Below are positions 21,246 to 34,400 of a stretch of 64,000 nucleotides of DNA, piece after piece. Source of the DNA: Gnetum montanum (taxonomy: Eukaryota; Streptophyta; Gnetopsida; Gnetales; Gnetaceae); contig MNCI01006539.1 of NCBI GenBank assembly GCA_015680685.1, positions 289,896 to 353,895 of the forward strand, written 5' to 3'. Under the pieces are notes generated by a model, which worked only from the letters and a program-made list of their open reading frames with translations, did no database searches and was not told where the DNA came from. Within the stretch, counting starts at the first letter, position 1; each line of letters opens with the position of its first letter. Both the position numbers and the translations under genes were made by a program.

Positions 21246-22502
21246 TAGAATATTTTTATTAGTATATTTTAGAATAAAAAATAAAAGACTAAATGAAATA
21301 CACTCATTGTAATTTTTTATGGAACAAATGGAATGCCTCACACATGATGTCACAATCCTTTGCAGGATAGGTGCAAAACATCACCTATGAAACATATAAG
21401 AAAGGTGCTCCTTAGTTATATCATTGATGATTCAACACTATGTTGTATGGACTTAATCTCCTTTAGTAGGGACAAATTACTATAGCTTCATATAGTTAAC
21501 TATTATATATTAATTACTTTAATAAATAATAGCTAAAATAAGAAATAATTACCTTTAGATAGATCCATTGTTTAGCTTGTATTTTTGGTATTTTATAGTT
21601 TATGATACACCAATATTGAAAAACAAAAAGAAAATCATGAGCTTTATTCATTGTACAAGCACTTGACTCTACATTGACCAAATGGTTCTAAATTGTAAAA
21701 GCATAACAACACTCCAATAGAATCTCATTTCATGGTGAAGCAACATAGAAAACAAACTAAAAAAAATAAACACACTTACTTAAGAAAGGAGGAGCTCATG
21801 CCTAAAAAACAAAGAAAATGCAAATGAAAATAAATTTTAGAAATGAGCTTCATCCCTTGGTATTTATAATTCTCGAAATAAAAATGGAGAGATGCATTAG
21901 CTTCACAAAGCAAGTAGCCTGGCTTTAGTGCATAAGATCACTTTCTAACCACTTTTCTGGTGAAGTCTCACCAAAATGGTTCAAGGGATGCATTGGCTTC
22001 AAGAAGCTATCATAGGAGTTGCATTGACTCTAGAAAGCTAGTGCATCCTCTTTTATCCAAAGCATAATTTTGAACTTGAATTAATTCGGGGTTGAGGATG
22101 CATATGCCAATCAACCTCTCTAAGTCTAGAATAGTTTTGAAAGCCTTGAGAGACATTAGGACATGGCCTCAACAATGAAAAGTGAGAAAGAAAAAGGGAA
22201 ATACTTGTGCAAACCTAGAAAGATTAATACATTTCATCAAACATACATATACTATAAACATAATGTGTTGCCTTAACATCCAAATACCCAGGGATTACAA
22301 AAAGATACAAAATTGCTACTAGACATCTCATCATTCCTCTATGATTGAATAAAATTGGTTAAGTAGCTTTAACATGTATGATAAAAAATTATGACTAGAC
22401 ACTGACACATGGTAGACATGGAAGAGTAACTTAAAATAAAATTTTTTCTAGGGAAACATTATAGAATTAGCCATTTAAAGGGAAGCACTAGAAGGTGGTG
22501 GT

Positions 22503-22562
22503 ACTTGTTATGAATTCATTGAAATGCTTGCTACTTGTTATGAATGAATTGAAATGCTAGTG
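22503..22562. repeat. 30-bp tandem duplication
   Basis: Two adjacent copies starting ACTTGTTATGAAT and ending GAAATGCTWG, with a few differences (TTCATTGAA against GAATTGAA). Non-coding surroundings. Confidence 0.85.
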
Positions 22563-23150
22563 ACATATGGTTGAATTTTATTTTTCACCTTGATCAATCC
22601 TTGTTCACAAAGAAATGCTTGGCTTTGATCCTTTACTTTTTGCTCTAATTGCTCATGATGTGACTTCACCTATGTGAACTCATGTCTTGTGATCCCAAGA
22701 TCAGCCAACATCCTATGTAATTATTTTTCAAGATTACAAGAAGGTGGTCTAATAGAATTGATCACAATATGAAGGTATCTCATACTTTTCAAGTTGACAT
22801 CTTCTTGTGTATCTAAGAGTGATGCATAGGAATGTAGTGGAGTTCTAGGAAGTGTTCAAACTAGTAGGATAGGGTTAAACAGTTCATTTCTCTCATGTTT
22901 TTTATAATATATTTGATTCATAGTTAAACAATCCCTTTGTTCCACCCATCTATGTACTATAAGACTACATGGTTTCCTGCACTTGTTGATTTTGTTTGGC
23001 CACTACCTTAAGAAGGTCTTCAATGGAACTAGTACATTGATTTTCTATTTAACTATAAGTGTTAGTTCCAATGGTTTATTTCGATCATGAAATGCATCAA
23101 ATCTTGTTTGAGTACATATGTGTGAAGAGTGAGTTATGGGTAGATAGTTA

Positions 23151-23218
23151 GTTTGGTTTGGTCAAATCAAACAATATATGAGTCGTTTGGTTTGGTCAAA
23201 TCAAACAATATATGAGTC
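23151..23218. repeat. 34-bp perfect tandem duplication with internal hairpin
   Basis: Two identical 34-bp copies (23151-23184, 23185-23218) starting GTTTGGTTTGGTCAAATC. Within each, GTTTGGTTTG and CAAATCAAAC form a near-perfect inverted repeat around GT, so each copy could fold as a hairpin. Confidence 0.9.
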
Positions 23219-23586
23219 ATTATAGGGTAGCTAGTGTAACAAAGTTATCTTCTCTTTCATTTATCTATTGGAGGACATTTGTTTGATCCTTTGAGTGAGA
23301 TAGATAAAGATCTATTTTTATGCTTAATTCCGAATTAATGATTGACATATTTGTATTTCTAGACTTATATTTTGTTTTCGATCCATTTCCCACATTTGTA
23401 GGAAAGGTCATCACTTTTTTCTAGCTCTCGAGTTCGAAGTAACACAAGGTAGTGAGTCCTCACTACTTGAGGTCATTTGTTTCACTCCAATCATAAGATG
23501 ATGAAAGTATGCATACTTAGAGCATATTTTTATCATTGGCATCTTTTGTAACCCACTAAATAACTGATATGAATGAATCAGATGTT

Positions 23587-24186
23587 TAGAAAAATGATTT
23601 CAAATGCTCATGGTAAGAAAGGAACAAGACCGCTCATTAATTTGTATAAAAGGGATTGTCTACTCTTTGGCGCATAACATGTTCTTTTGTGTTGGCAACT
23701 CAAACACACATTTGCTAGTTGTTCCCATAGGTTCTACCCTAGTGGGGGCTATGTGACTTGTTTTATAGACTTAAAAACCTTGAAATTGGTTGAAGGGATC
23801 ATACTACTTGACATAAAATCATGGTTTAATGATGTACTACATGAATGGCTAATCATTAATGTAGATGAATTAAATCTTAATTATAGAGTAAGGAGGCTCT
23901 TTGTCAATTATCTTTCCATGAAGATAAAGAAAAAGGACGGAGTGAATTATACCTATCATGGGAAAGACATTTCCTAAGGTAGATCTATATCACCCATCCT
24001 TCTCAACATCTATCTAAATGAATTCGACCATCACTTAACTAGGACAGAAATAGGCCAATGTTACATATACTATGCTGATGATATTATTGTAGAACTAACT
24101 AATCAAATTACCTTTGATAAAGCATGTAAAATCATAAGTGTAGAACTTAGCCAACTTGGGTTCATGACTAAGACAAAAAATTTGTG
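23587..24186 (+). pseudogene. Reverse transcriptase relic resembling group II intron enzymes
   Basis: One frame runs from about 23687 to the TGA at 24184-24186 with a single TAA (23974-23976) where a Gln is expected. It reads SHRFYPSGGYVTCFIDLKTL (compare SHGFRPGRSxH), ILLDIKSWFNDVLHEWLI (compare DIKGFFDxIxHxxL), then GKDIS-stop-GRSISPILLN with IYLNEF after it (compare GxPQGGxISPLLxNIYLxELD), then YYADDIIVE as the active site and LSQLGFMTKTKN. These match RT blocks of group II intron-type enzymes far better than gypsy, copia or L1 RTs. Upstream, KKGTRPLINLYKRD (23618-23660) may belong to the same protein. No intron RNA domain V was recognised. It could be transferred organelle DNA or an unfamiliar nuclear retroelement. 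Confidence 0.55.
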
Positions 24187-26540
24187 AGAAAGTGAGAGAG
24201 GAGTGCATTTAAGGTTGGAGGTATAAGTGAAGAATGAATTCATGGTAACACCATTCCCATATTGTAAGGTTAGGTAGTGATGGATAGCCAAGTATATAGA
24301 AAAATGGCCATTTCTAAAAGAATCCACTGAGCTCAACAACATTAAGAATGAGAAAGATATGGATATTGAACTTAATGAAGCCACTATTTTACTATAGAAA
24401 CATGTTATCAAACTTAGTATATTATGCACTTTGCACCACTAACAAATCAAGGTCTGTATCTTTCATATAGAAACTCTTTAAGCTAATTTCATTCAAGTGG
24501 CTCATGTAGAGGTTGTTTGGTAAAGAGCACAAGGATAAATGGAGGAGATTGTAGAAAAAACCTAGGATATGTGAAGCTAGAAGACTATGAATCAAGTTTG
24601 ATTTGTATCTTAGGGAGAGATTTCATGAATTCTATGATCGATACATTAACCTAGATCCAACAAGAAAAACCATTTCTAAACTGCACATGGTAGCCATCAA
24701 ATTCTAGTAATAGGCCCATGTAGAGGGAAGAAATGGATGATCCTTATTTGAAAGTAGCTAGCCTCAAAACTCATTCACCTAATCACTATGCATAATAGAG
24801 AACTCTTTTTAATAGATACAATCTCCATAATGCCTACATTCTAATTGGTCCACTTTAGATGAAATTGGAGAAGGGATTAATGATGTAAGATCCATCATAC
24901 ACTATTGCTTATTATACATGTTACAATGACCTTAACATAGACATTTTAGAGCTAGGAGTTTATTCTTCAAGAACAAGTTAACTTCTACTGAGTGGAAACT
25001 CTTGACCATCATACCCTTAGCTATATAATTAACTTAGTTGAAGACCCAAGCTTAGATAATAACTTAAGGTAATATATGCTTCAATCCAACCTTAAGAAGT
25101 ATGTATATGTGTAAGTAAAAATGAAATGCGTTTCAATGCGAGGGATGGCTTCGAACGCAAAATTGGATTAGGGGTGGAGTGACAATCAACTCATCATGTC
25201 TCATATCCCTAGTAATTTGAAAATGGTTGGATAATTGCATTCACCTAAAAAATGCTATTGACAACAACCCCTCACAATGAAAAGTGATTAAATTATGTCT
25301 TGTAAAATCTTAGCATATATTAATCTAGTATTAGTAGTATTAGGAGTAGGATAGGTTTGCCTTAAGAAAGAGAAAAAGAGAGATACTCAAGAAATAGTGT
25401 ATATGATCCTGAATCTAATAAGCTCCATCTAAGGAATGGACATGATGATCCAAAATTCAAGTCAATAGAATGAGAAGAAAGACTATCAACAAAGTAACTA
25501 GCACCGAAGAGATAGAAGAACAACATGACTCCTATAGGATGTGCACATGAAATCTTTAGCTCAATGTACCCCACTTAATATAAGATAATGTGTAGCTCAC
25601 TAGCCTAGTTGATCTATCTAGACTCTACCTCATCTCCTAGGAGGACAACATGAAAGACAAAGACCCACAATGGATGCCTTTTGTAATAAAGCTTCATTCC
25701 ACCCATTCTCATAAGTCATTGTTTGATATCTTACCAAAATCAAGGAAGATTAGAAGGAGGATACATAGATGACGATTCCACCTCATGTGGGGACAAGTAG
25801 CTAAATTATCTAGACTAGGTTGTAGATCATTTGGTCATGTCATTGCTTACATGAAAACATGATTCTTCTTTTTTACATATGTTGAAGTGGTGCAAAACCA
25901 TATGTTGAAGTTGTACTAAACTGATTATGATAGTTGGATATGAAAAATTGATTTTGATAAGTTAGTGGGGTTAGTGGTATGATAGAAAAAAAATAAGTTT
26001 GGCAAGAGTGACTTGGACATCCTTCTTGAGTCATCATAAAGGTTGGGTTTGCAACTGAATGGGCTGAAAGTGATAGGCATTTGATACCAAGACTATGCCT
26101 CCAAGATGTCAACCAAATGTATTATTTTTTGCCTAGTTGTTGTTTCTAATTTTTTCAAAGGAATTTTAGGTAGAAAAAGATTTATGTAGTTATCTTGACT
26201 TCACAAAGAATTAACTAATAAAATTTGTATTTTTGGAAAAGATTAGGAAGTTATTTATAATTTGGAAAAAAGAAGTAATACAATGATATCTGAAACTAAG
26301 GTTATGTTATGTTTTTCCCAATCTATCAAAAATCATGATAATTTTAGTGGTGTAACTTTGAGAGATGATAAATAAAAAGTTAGATTTTTTATGCTAAAAT
26401 TTTAACTAAACCTTATCACAAATAGTAGCTTTAAAAGAAATATAATTTTAACTTCAATTTTTTCTATGCATAATAAGAGCTCCTCATTTGGATTTTCTAT
26501 CATCATTGTCTATCACAAAATCATTCAGAAATGACATGTT
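24187..26540. other. Unassigned DNA downstream of the RT relic
   Basis: Broken frames around 24285-24400 (EKWPFLKESTELNNIKNEKD) and 24520-24700 (LRERFHEFYDRYINLDPTRK) have a protein-like character and could continue the RT relic, but I recognise no domain. From about 24750 to 26540 nothing is identifiable. Upstream copia sequences may be present but too decayed to read. Confidence 0.4.
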
Positions 26541-27040
26541 TCAAGAAATGCTATATTTGATGAGACAAAGTTTAGTACAAGGGAGTTTTTCAAGTAGCAA
26601 AAGAAATTAGACATATCTCAAAGTTCAAAACCTTGGGTATAAAGAGACCATCCTCACACTCAAATGCTAAACATAAATTTTGAAAGAAGAGCTACAAGAT
26701 CTCATAATATTACAAATATAGCATATTTAATAGTCTCAAGTGAACCAACCAATGTCAATGAAGCCATGAAATTAAAAGTCTAAAAAGAAGCTACAAACAA
26801 AGAATATAATATCATCCTAAGAAATAACACATGGGAATTAGTGGACAAATCAAAAGATGAAAAGTTTATTAATTGCAAATGGTTGTATAAAATAAAGTAC
26901 AATGAGAAAAGAGAAGTCACAACACACAAAGTAAGACTTATGACAAGAGGATTGAAATAATAGAAATACATTAATTATGAAGAAATATTTGCACTAATGG
27001 TCAAATTTGAAACCATCAAGCTCATTTTCTTTATAGTAGC
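26541..27040 (+). mobile_element. Ty1/copia element, part 1 (integrase end, start of RT)
   Basis: Reads NAIFDETKFSTREF, the usual end of the copia integrase region. Then EPTNVNEAMKLK and NTWELVDKSKDEKFINCKWL with YKIKYN following, then THKVRLMTRGLK and NYEEIFALMVKFETIKLIFF, all from the start of the copia RT (RVT_2). There are stops at several Gln/Trp positions. It breaks off at 27040, where a solo LTR is inserted, and resumes at 27904. Confidence 0.85.
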
Positions 27041-27903
27041 TGATGAGTGGCAAGGTACCCCTACGCCCAACCATACAAATCACAAGTGTTCACATGCAAT
27101 CCAGTCGAATTCTGTAGACTATAATTACTAAGTGCACTAGAGCTAAATGGTGCGTGCATGTTGTTCATTCATTGTCTTTCCAGTCCCACTTGTGGAATGC
27201 AATTGTATGGTTAAGTGTGCCTGAGGCATATGATTTTTATTATTTTTTTTTTTATGGAATTACTCACCTAGAAAAAGAATAAAAATAAGAGTGATTAAAA
27301 GTTAGAGTGATTAATTGCTAAGTAAACTATAGTCTAATCTAGCCTAACAGAAGTAACCGTTCCCACTTCTCGAACACATCCTGAACTTTGTGCAAACACT
27401 GCTGGGCTGTCAAATGCTAGTCGTTTCTGAGCTACCAAGTGTCACATGTATGCTTGAAGAGGTCATGCTTGTGTAATTTAACGATTTGCTTAATTGATCA
27501 AAATTAATTACTGCATAAATAAAATTAATGTAAATTGCATGAAATAACAATATGTAAATGCGCAAGAAAGAAAATCTCAAGTGTTGCAAGGAATGGATCA
27601 AAGAGTTTGTCTTTATTGCCAACACAATGGTGTGCTTAGGTACATTAATGCTTGAATAAAGATTCGTTCACACTTAGAGACCTCCTACTGGGGGCACTTG
27701 GAAAATATTCTAACTTTCAAATGGACAAACTACAAGAGTTTTGCTACTTGATTGCTAAAAAATTCCTTCCAATTATGCACTTGGGCACTTTATTTATAGA
27801 CCTGGGAGTAACTTTACAATATCGAATGTATGATATCGCATCTTGGGCCGTAATATCGCATACCTGATATCATGTACCCGATATCGCTGCCACCCTCATA
27901 TCA
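27041..27903 (-). mobile_element. Solo gypsy LTR, reverse strand, inside the copia RT
   Basis: On the reverse strand it begins TGATATGAGGG, has a row of GATATC/GATATT motifs at 14-20 bp spacing, a TATA motif (CTATAAATAAAG, around 27788-27799), and ends GGTACCTTGCCACTCATCA, like the LTRs of A and D. There is no primer-binding site beyond its end and no internal region, so it is a solo LTR left by recombination. The flanking 5-mers do not match, so no target duplication is claimed. Confidence 0.85.
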
Positions 27904-28497
27904 GAGTGATGAAAAACACGATTTATCAGTAGCATATAAAGATCTAAAGGTTTAACAAATGATGTCATATCAACATTTTTAAATGGATACATTAAAGAAG
28001 AATTATACATCTATTAGGCTGAAGGTTATGTTATCAAAGGAAAAGAGAACAAAGTGTGCAAACTTAACAAAGCTTTAGATGATCTAAAGTAAGCACCCAA
28101 GGCCTAGTTTGAGAGAATTAATGACTATCTCACTAAAAAGAATTATCAAGATTGCATGTTTAAACCAACAACATATTTCAAAAAGAAAGAAGATGATTTC
28201 ATCATCATATCACTATATGTAGATGACATTATATTTATTTCCACCAATAAAAGACTAGTAGAAGATTTCAAGAATGACATGAAAACTAAATTCAAACTGA
28301 GGAACCTTTGAGAAATTAAATACTTTCTAGGAATTGAAGCGAAGGAGGATAAGAAGAATAAAGATTCATCAAACCAAATACACAAACTTCATCATTGAAA
28401 ATTCAATCTAAAGAATGAGAAGCTAGTTAGCAGTCTTTTGTCATATAGTTTAAAATTAACTAGCAAATATAACACTCCTCTCATAGATGAAACCATG
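27904..28497 (+). mobile_element. Ty1/copia element, part 2 (RT catalytic part)
   Basis: Continues the copia RT: FLNGYIKEELYI, AEGYVIKGKENKVCKLNKAL, CMFKPTTYFKKKEDDFIIIS and LYVDDIIFIS with the YVDD active site at 28216-28227. Then KLRNL-stop-EIKYFLGIEAKED and, near the right end, KYNTPLIDE. Stops replace Gln/Trp codons at several places. It is cut at 28497 by element C and resumes at 37439. Confidence 0.88.
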
Positions 28498-29359
28498 TGA
28501 TGAAACATTAAATAAGACAATTGTGTCAACGCATGCCCAATGCATCTTAGGATATGGTGGTGCATGTGCATCGATGCTAATCTAGTCATTGCCTATATAA
28601 GTATGCACACCTACCACATTTATGGTACCATTTGGTCAATATCTTAGCCAGACTCTTGTAGTTTCTTCCTATAAAGCTTAGTAAACTTTTTCCTTTGAGT
28701 GCCCACAACATGGATCAAATTAATTGTGTAAAATTTTAATCGAGTGCAATATGTACCTAGACACAGTTGCATGAATGGAAATAAAATCAAGATTTCTTCC
28801 ATCCATTGTAGTTCTTGAATTAGTTTAACTTTATTTTCTAGGATTTTACTTTGGATGAAATTTACTTTCTTGTATTAGAATACTTAATATTTTAATTCAT
28901 AATTAACGTGAGTATGACCATGGTGAGCATAATATATTAATGCTTGAAAATTCCAACAGTGGATACTTGGTATGCCCAATAGTAAACACTTGGTAATCTA
29001 GTAGCATTAGTATATGTTCAAGATGTCTACAGAAATTAGGAATGGATGCTCTATGTTTAGGATAGTTTAGTTAAGTAAGTAGTTAATTTAAATAATCAAA
29101 CCTTCCTTTATTTAATCAATTTTCAGATGAAGAAAATAATAAAAATTATAAAAATAATTATCTTACACCTTAATCACACTTAACCATACAAATGAATTAA
29201 CATAAGTGACGAATAGAAAGATAATGACTAGTAACCATGTCTTTCACCATCTAAGGATATAGGTGACTTAGGTAAATGGAGTTTATGGAATTCGACCAAA
29301 TCGTGAGTACACACTAGTGATTTGAATGGTTGGGTTTAGGGAATACCCACTACTTATCA
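28498..29359 (+). repeat. 5' LTR of element C
   Basis: Starts TGATGAAACATTAAATAAG, has a TATA motif GCCTATATAAG (near 28600) and ends CTACTTATCA. It corresponds along its length to 36545-37438. Confidence 0.88.
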
Positions 29360-29360
29360 T

Positions 29361-29378
29361 TGGCACCATTTCCGGAGA
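29361..29378 (+). other. Primer-binding site of element C (tRNA-Asp type)
   Basis: TGGCACCATTTCCGGAGA sits one base after the 5' LTR. It resembles TGGCGCCGTTGCCGGGGA, the complement of the plant tRNA-Asp 3' end used by Athila/Tat elements, with several substitutions. Confidence 0.75.
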
Positions 29379-29519
29379 CTCATTTTAGCTAAGTGCTCTA
29401 AGTGTTTTTAGATAAAGAAATCATACAAAGTCATTGTAAAAGTATATAACACATCATCTCTTCAAAAAATAATAATAATATTTTATTAAGGCACATGATA
29501 TAAGGATAAACTAAGACAT

Positions 29520-31400
29520 TTTCTTCTCATAGGATTGGTTCACCACCTACTGATAACTCTAACTAACATGAAAGACCTAGAAGGATGTTCATGAGGTTTT
29601 TCAATAACTAAAAATTATCTATGAACATCTAAATTCTTATTATCTAGACTTCACTTTTATCCTCCATTAGGATAAGTAGCTATGCTAGAGAGATTTGGAG
29701 GACAACATTATGTTGTCTCGTGATCGTTCTATTTCTTCCATGTTCACAGTAGCTCTCATGAAATTGGGGCTTGAATCAGTGATCCTAGATTATCACATGA
29801 AGGAGAACCTTTACAGAGATTATTGACCAATAGTGACTTAGCTCAAAAACGATAAATGCATGGAGGCCCTCCATGAAGCCTCCAATGACAAACATGTCCT
29901 GATCTTACTATTTTTGCAATCACAGAAGGGGAGCCTAGAATTTCCATTAGGGTAATCTCAAGACTAAGGTCTTTCTTCCTTGAACAAGAATGACACAACC
30001 TATTAATGATTATGTTTAACCTTGGAAAATATCCAAGGTGAGAAGAGAACTGGTTTGAGAACCAAGAGAACATTGAGGCCAAGGTCTCCAAACTATTCAA
30101 TAAGAGAATAGCTAAGGAATAGATGGAGAAGAGTAAGTCAACACCACTCTCCTAGCCCTTCACCTTTACCATCCTCTTCATTGTAAAAATCTAACAAGAG
30201 GAAATATGATTGAGACCAAAGGAGAAATACTAAGACTCTTGGGTTTTATGACTAAGGAATATTTTTAGAGATAAGCACTCATTGGATTCAAAGGCTTATT
30301 TATCAAGTGGTTAAGAAAGAAGGAGAACTCAGAAAAAGAGAAAATAAGGAAGAGTACAATAGAGACCCCTCCGTACACGAAAAGGAGGTCTATTTTGTGA
30401 TCCTGAAGTAAAAACACCACTAGATGATGTGGTACAAAGGAATACATTACCAATCCAAGAATTTTTCATAGAGATATCAACAAAGATAGATAAAATGTAG
30501 GACTTCTTGAATGAGAGGTTTCAAACATCTCTAAAGATTATGAAGAAAAAAATGAAGGAAGGGAATATAGATAAGAATAGAAGGAGAAAAAGGAATACAG
30601 GAAAGGACAACTATTAGTAGAAAGGTAAGGTTGTAGTAATTGATGAGGTTGTAGATTTAGGAAAAAATGATGAAGAATGTATCATTTACAAATACGAACA
30701 TCCTAAGGGATGTTACCATGAACTATTACATTTGCAAGAATATAGGGTTTATGCCTTGAACCAAAAATTTGTAAAAAGGTAGGCACCCAAAAGATTGTCT
30801 TATCCATAAGATAATTATTGAAAGCAGTCCCCCCAACAATAGTACTATCAAGGTGGAGTTTCACATCAACCTCATGATCATTATCATCAATGGAAAAACC
30901 CATTGTCATGGGGGATGCCACCACCAAGGTAACAATATCCTTACCATTAGCTAGATTCATATGATTACTATGTTCAACAATCCATATCTCCTCATGGTTC
31001 TGCAAGCCATGCTTCTTTCTTCCATCATTATTATCCCCTTAAATATCATAGAACAACCACTCCATGCACTAAATCCCCTTTCATTTATCCTCCTCATTAT
31101 TAACCATAACATTCCATATCTTTCAATTCAACTCCCTTGCCACCTGCATTGCCTATACAAGGTGAAATCCCACCTTAGCCTTAGCAATACAATGTCATGA
31201 GGGTTGTAAACTTACAATTAGATTACAATTCGAGTGGTTCTAAGTGTAAGCCTAGAAAAAGGACTTTCTTTAGACCCGATAGTTCACCTAAACCCTAGAA
31301 AAAATCTGTGGCTACTAATTCTTCATCAAGTGCTTCAAGAATCACCAATGAGCTACCTTCAAACTAAAAGTCCAGGAATATGCATAATGTCATGTTAACT
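29520..31400 (+). pseudogene. Gag of element C
   Basis: Starts where D has its Gag ATG; here the context AAGACATT has lost the ATG. Near 29640-29740 is a decayed version of the DFTFILHxDE and NIMLSRDRS segments. At 30265-30660 is a highly charged Glu/Lys stretch (KKEGELRKREN), and near 30780-31200 the Pro/Gln-rich tail shared with A and D. The central capsid part present in D (39660-40200) appears mostly absent, so C probably lost it. Multiple stops and frameshifts. Confidence 0.65.
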
Positions 31401-31439
31401 CATGTAGTTATGGATTGGATTAAAGCAAGATACCTTTCT

Positions 31440-34400
31440 AGGAAAAGATCTAACCCTAGAAGTCCTCTAATCTACTTAGAGATTATAGGAAATGATCCAT
31501 GTAAAGCTCTATTAAACTCAGGTTTTAGGGTAAATCTAATCTCCCAAGAAATGTATAAAGCTAGGAAGTTGCCTTCATTAAAAAAAGTAACATCTTATTA
31601 GAGCTTGCTAATCAATCCATCACCATTCCCTTAGGACTGGTGGAGGATATTATGAGCACTATTTGTGGATGATCTTATCCAACAGAGTTTTCGGTAATCC
31701 ATATGGATAACTATAAGGAGGACTTCCCAATTATCATGGTAAGGTCTTGGGTGAGCACAATTGACACCAAGCTTGAGATCGGAGACCTTTCCTTTGAAAT
31801 TTTCAAGGAAAATGATTTTGGAAAGGTGGAGAAGAAGTGGGATCCATGCATCACATATAGTGACATAAGGTGCCACTGCATATAAAAAATTTAAGCCATC
31901 AAGGGCATATCCATCATAGCATGTAATAAGTGTGCTGAAATGTTAAATGTTCAAAAGTGCCTATATGTTATAGCCAAAAAATAGAAGGGTACCCAGTGGC
32001 TAACAACAAAATATAGCTCTAGTTCAACAATGTGCATGGAACTAGTTGAGATCCTCACAAGTACTTACATCAATAAGATGGATGAAATGGAGTAAATTCA
32101 AAGTTAACTCTTCAACATGAAAGTAGAAATGAATTGGGAAGAGTTGTAAATCCTTGGTTATTTCAAACAAGAATCCCTTGAATTCAAATCCTTATCAAAA
32201 ACTCTAGAATATGTTCTTCTTGAGAATGAAAAACTAGTGATCATGAATGCTGACCTCACTAAAGAATAGAAAGGGAAGCTGCAACAAGTTGTAAACAAAT
32301 GACCAACATAATTTGCCTAATCATATGATGAATTGACCAAAATAGATCTATACATATGCTAGCACTGGATCTATATGGACTCCACCATCAAATCTAAGAG
32401 GCAGCTAGAGAGGCTATTGAATCCTAAACTAAAACAAGTTATCCAAAATGAATTTGAAAAACTTATTAAGGTAGGATTCTTCTATCCTATTGTATAAAGT
32501 AAGTGGGTGAGTCCACTTGTTATTATGATAAAGAAAGAAGGACAATTATAGAATTCAGGTTGTTGAAGATGGCCACATTCAAGGATCATTTTTCATTGTT
32601 ATTTATGGACCAAGTATTGGATACAATTATAGGACATAATTATTGTAGTTTTTTGGATGGGTACAATGGCTATAAATAAATCCAAATCATACCAAAAGAC
32701 CAAGCCAAGATAACTTTCACAAGTTCATGAGGAAATTTTACATATAAAAAGATGCCCTTTGGTCTCTATAATATTTATGCAACTTTCCAATGCTTGATCT
32801 TAAGCATCTTTTAATAGAAAATTGGTAGTGATGTAAAAGTATTCATGGATGACTTCCCAACCTATAGTACTAAAATTAAATAGGCTTAGGACCATCTTAA
32901 GTAGGTGCCAAAATGATGTGTAGAAAAGCCACTTGATGGTCCAAGATGACATTGTCTTAGGACCCATGATTTTGAGAAAAGGAATTGAGGTGGACCCTGA
33001 AAAAGTAAGGGTAATTCAAGGAATAACCATACAGTCTTCAATAGTTAAAGATGTGAGATCATTCCTTGTTCTTACAGGTTCCTATAGGTGCTTCATAGAA
33101 AATTTCTCTAAAATTATCAAACTATTGGCAAAACTCACCAAGAAAGATGTAGTCTTTGAATATACCAAGGAATGTGAACAAGCACTCCAACACTTAAAGA
33201 AGAAGCTCATAGAAACTCCAATTCTATGCATCCCAAATTACTCTAAATCATTTCATATCATGATAGGTGCATCTAACTATGTCTTGGAAGTAGTGCTTAC
33301 ACAAATGGATGATAAAAAAATGTTCATATTATAACCATTGTGCAAACATAAGCATTATGGATGCACAAATCAACTACACCATCACTGAAAAAGCACTCAT
33401 GGTAGTGATGTATGCCTTAGAAAAAATTAGGCACTATGTGTTTGGATATCCAATCTTTGTGGACATGGATCATAGTGGAATTTGCTTCCTTATGAAAAAA
33501 CTAGCAGTAAGCCATTGTGTTATATGATCTTTGATGATCTTACAGGAATTTGATCTCACCATGGTGGACAAAAAATAAATTGAGAATGTACTTGCAAAAC
33601 ATTTGTCTTGGTTATGATGGGATAACAATAATGAGAAAGAGCCTCTATCTAATCAATTCCTAGATGAACTTATCTTTGCTAAATTCATTGAATACATGAA
33701 GCAAGGATTAGAAATTGGTATGATGAGTTCCTCTCATATCTACTCACACAGGAGACTCCTATTAAATAGGATCTTAGAAAGAAACAATAGTTTCTTTACT
33801 AGGTGAAACATTACATGGAAATCAAGGGAAACCTTTATAAGGTTTATGTTAATGGCCTAGTACAATGGTGTGTACTTGACATAGATCAATTGAGAGTCCT
33901 CGAAGATACTCATGAAAGTACTTGTAGGTGCCACTATGTAAGAAGGAGGAAAGTCATAAAGATCCTCATGGAAGATACTTTTCGCCAAAAAGTTTTAAGG
34001 ATATTGACCATTTCTTCTATTCATGTGAAAGGTATCAACAAGATGGAAGAATGACCACTTGAATAGAAGGGCTTCAATAGTGGATTTAACCATTGAAGGC
34101 TTTCGACCTTTGGACAAGTGACTTCATGGAACCCATCACTCTCATGTCCAATGGGAAAGCCTACATTATAGTTGATGTTGACTATGTACCAAGTGGGCTA
34201 AAGCTATAGCCATATCCAATGTACATCTATCACTAAAGCCTGATTTTTTTAGCAATAGGTGTTAAGTAGGTTTGGTGTGCCTAGAGCACTAATTTCAAAC
34301 AATAGAAAATGTTTCATAGGTTATACTTCTTGAAAGTTAATGCAACGCTTAGAGGTGCAACATAATCTCAGAACACCTTATCACCTCCCAAGCCAATGGT

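Larger units (their letters stand above)
21246..23580. other. Unassigned AT-rich DNA with two short tandem duplications
   Basis: No sustained coding frame or recognised element family. It contains the 30-bp duplication at 22503-22562 and the 34-bp duplication at 23151-23218. Confidence 0.5.
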
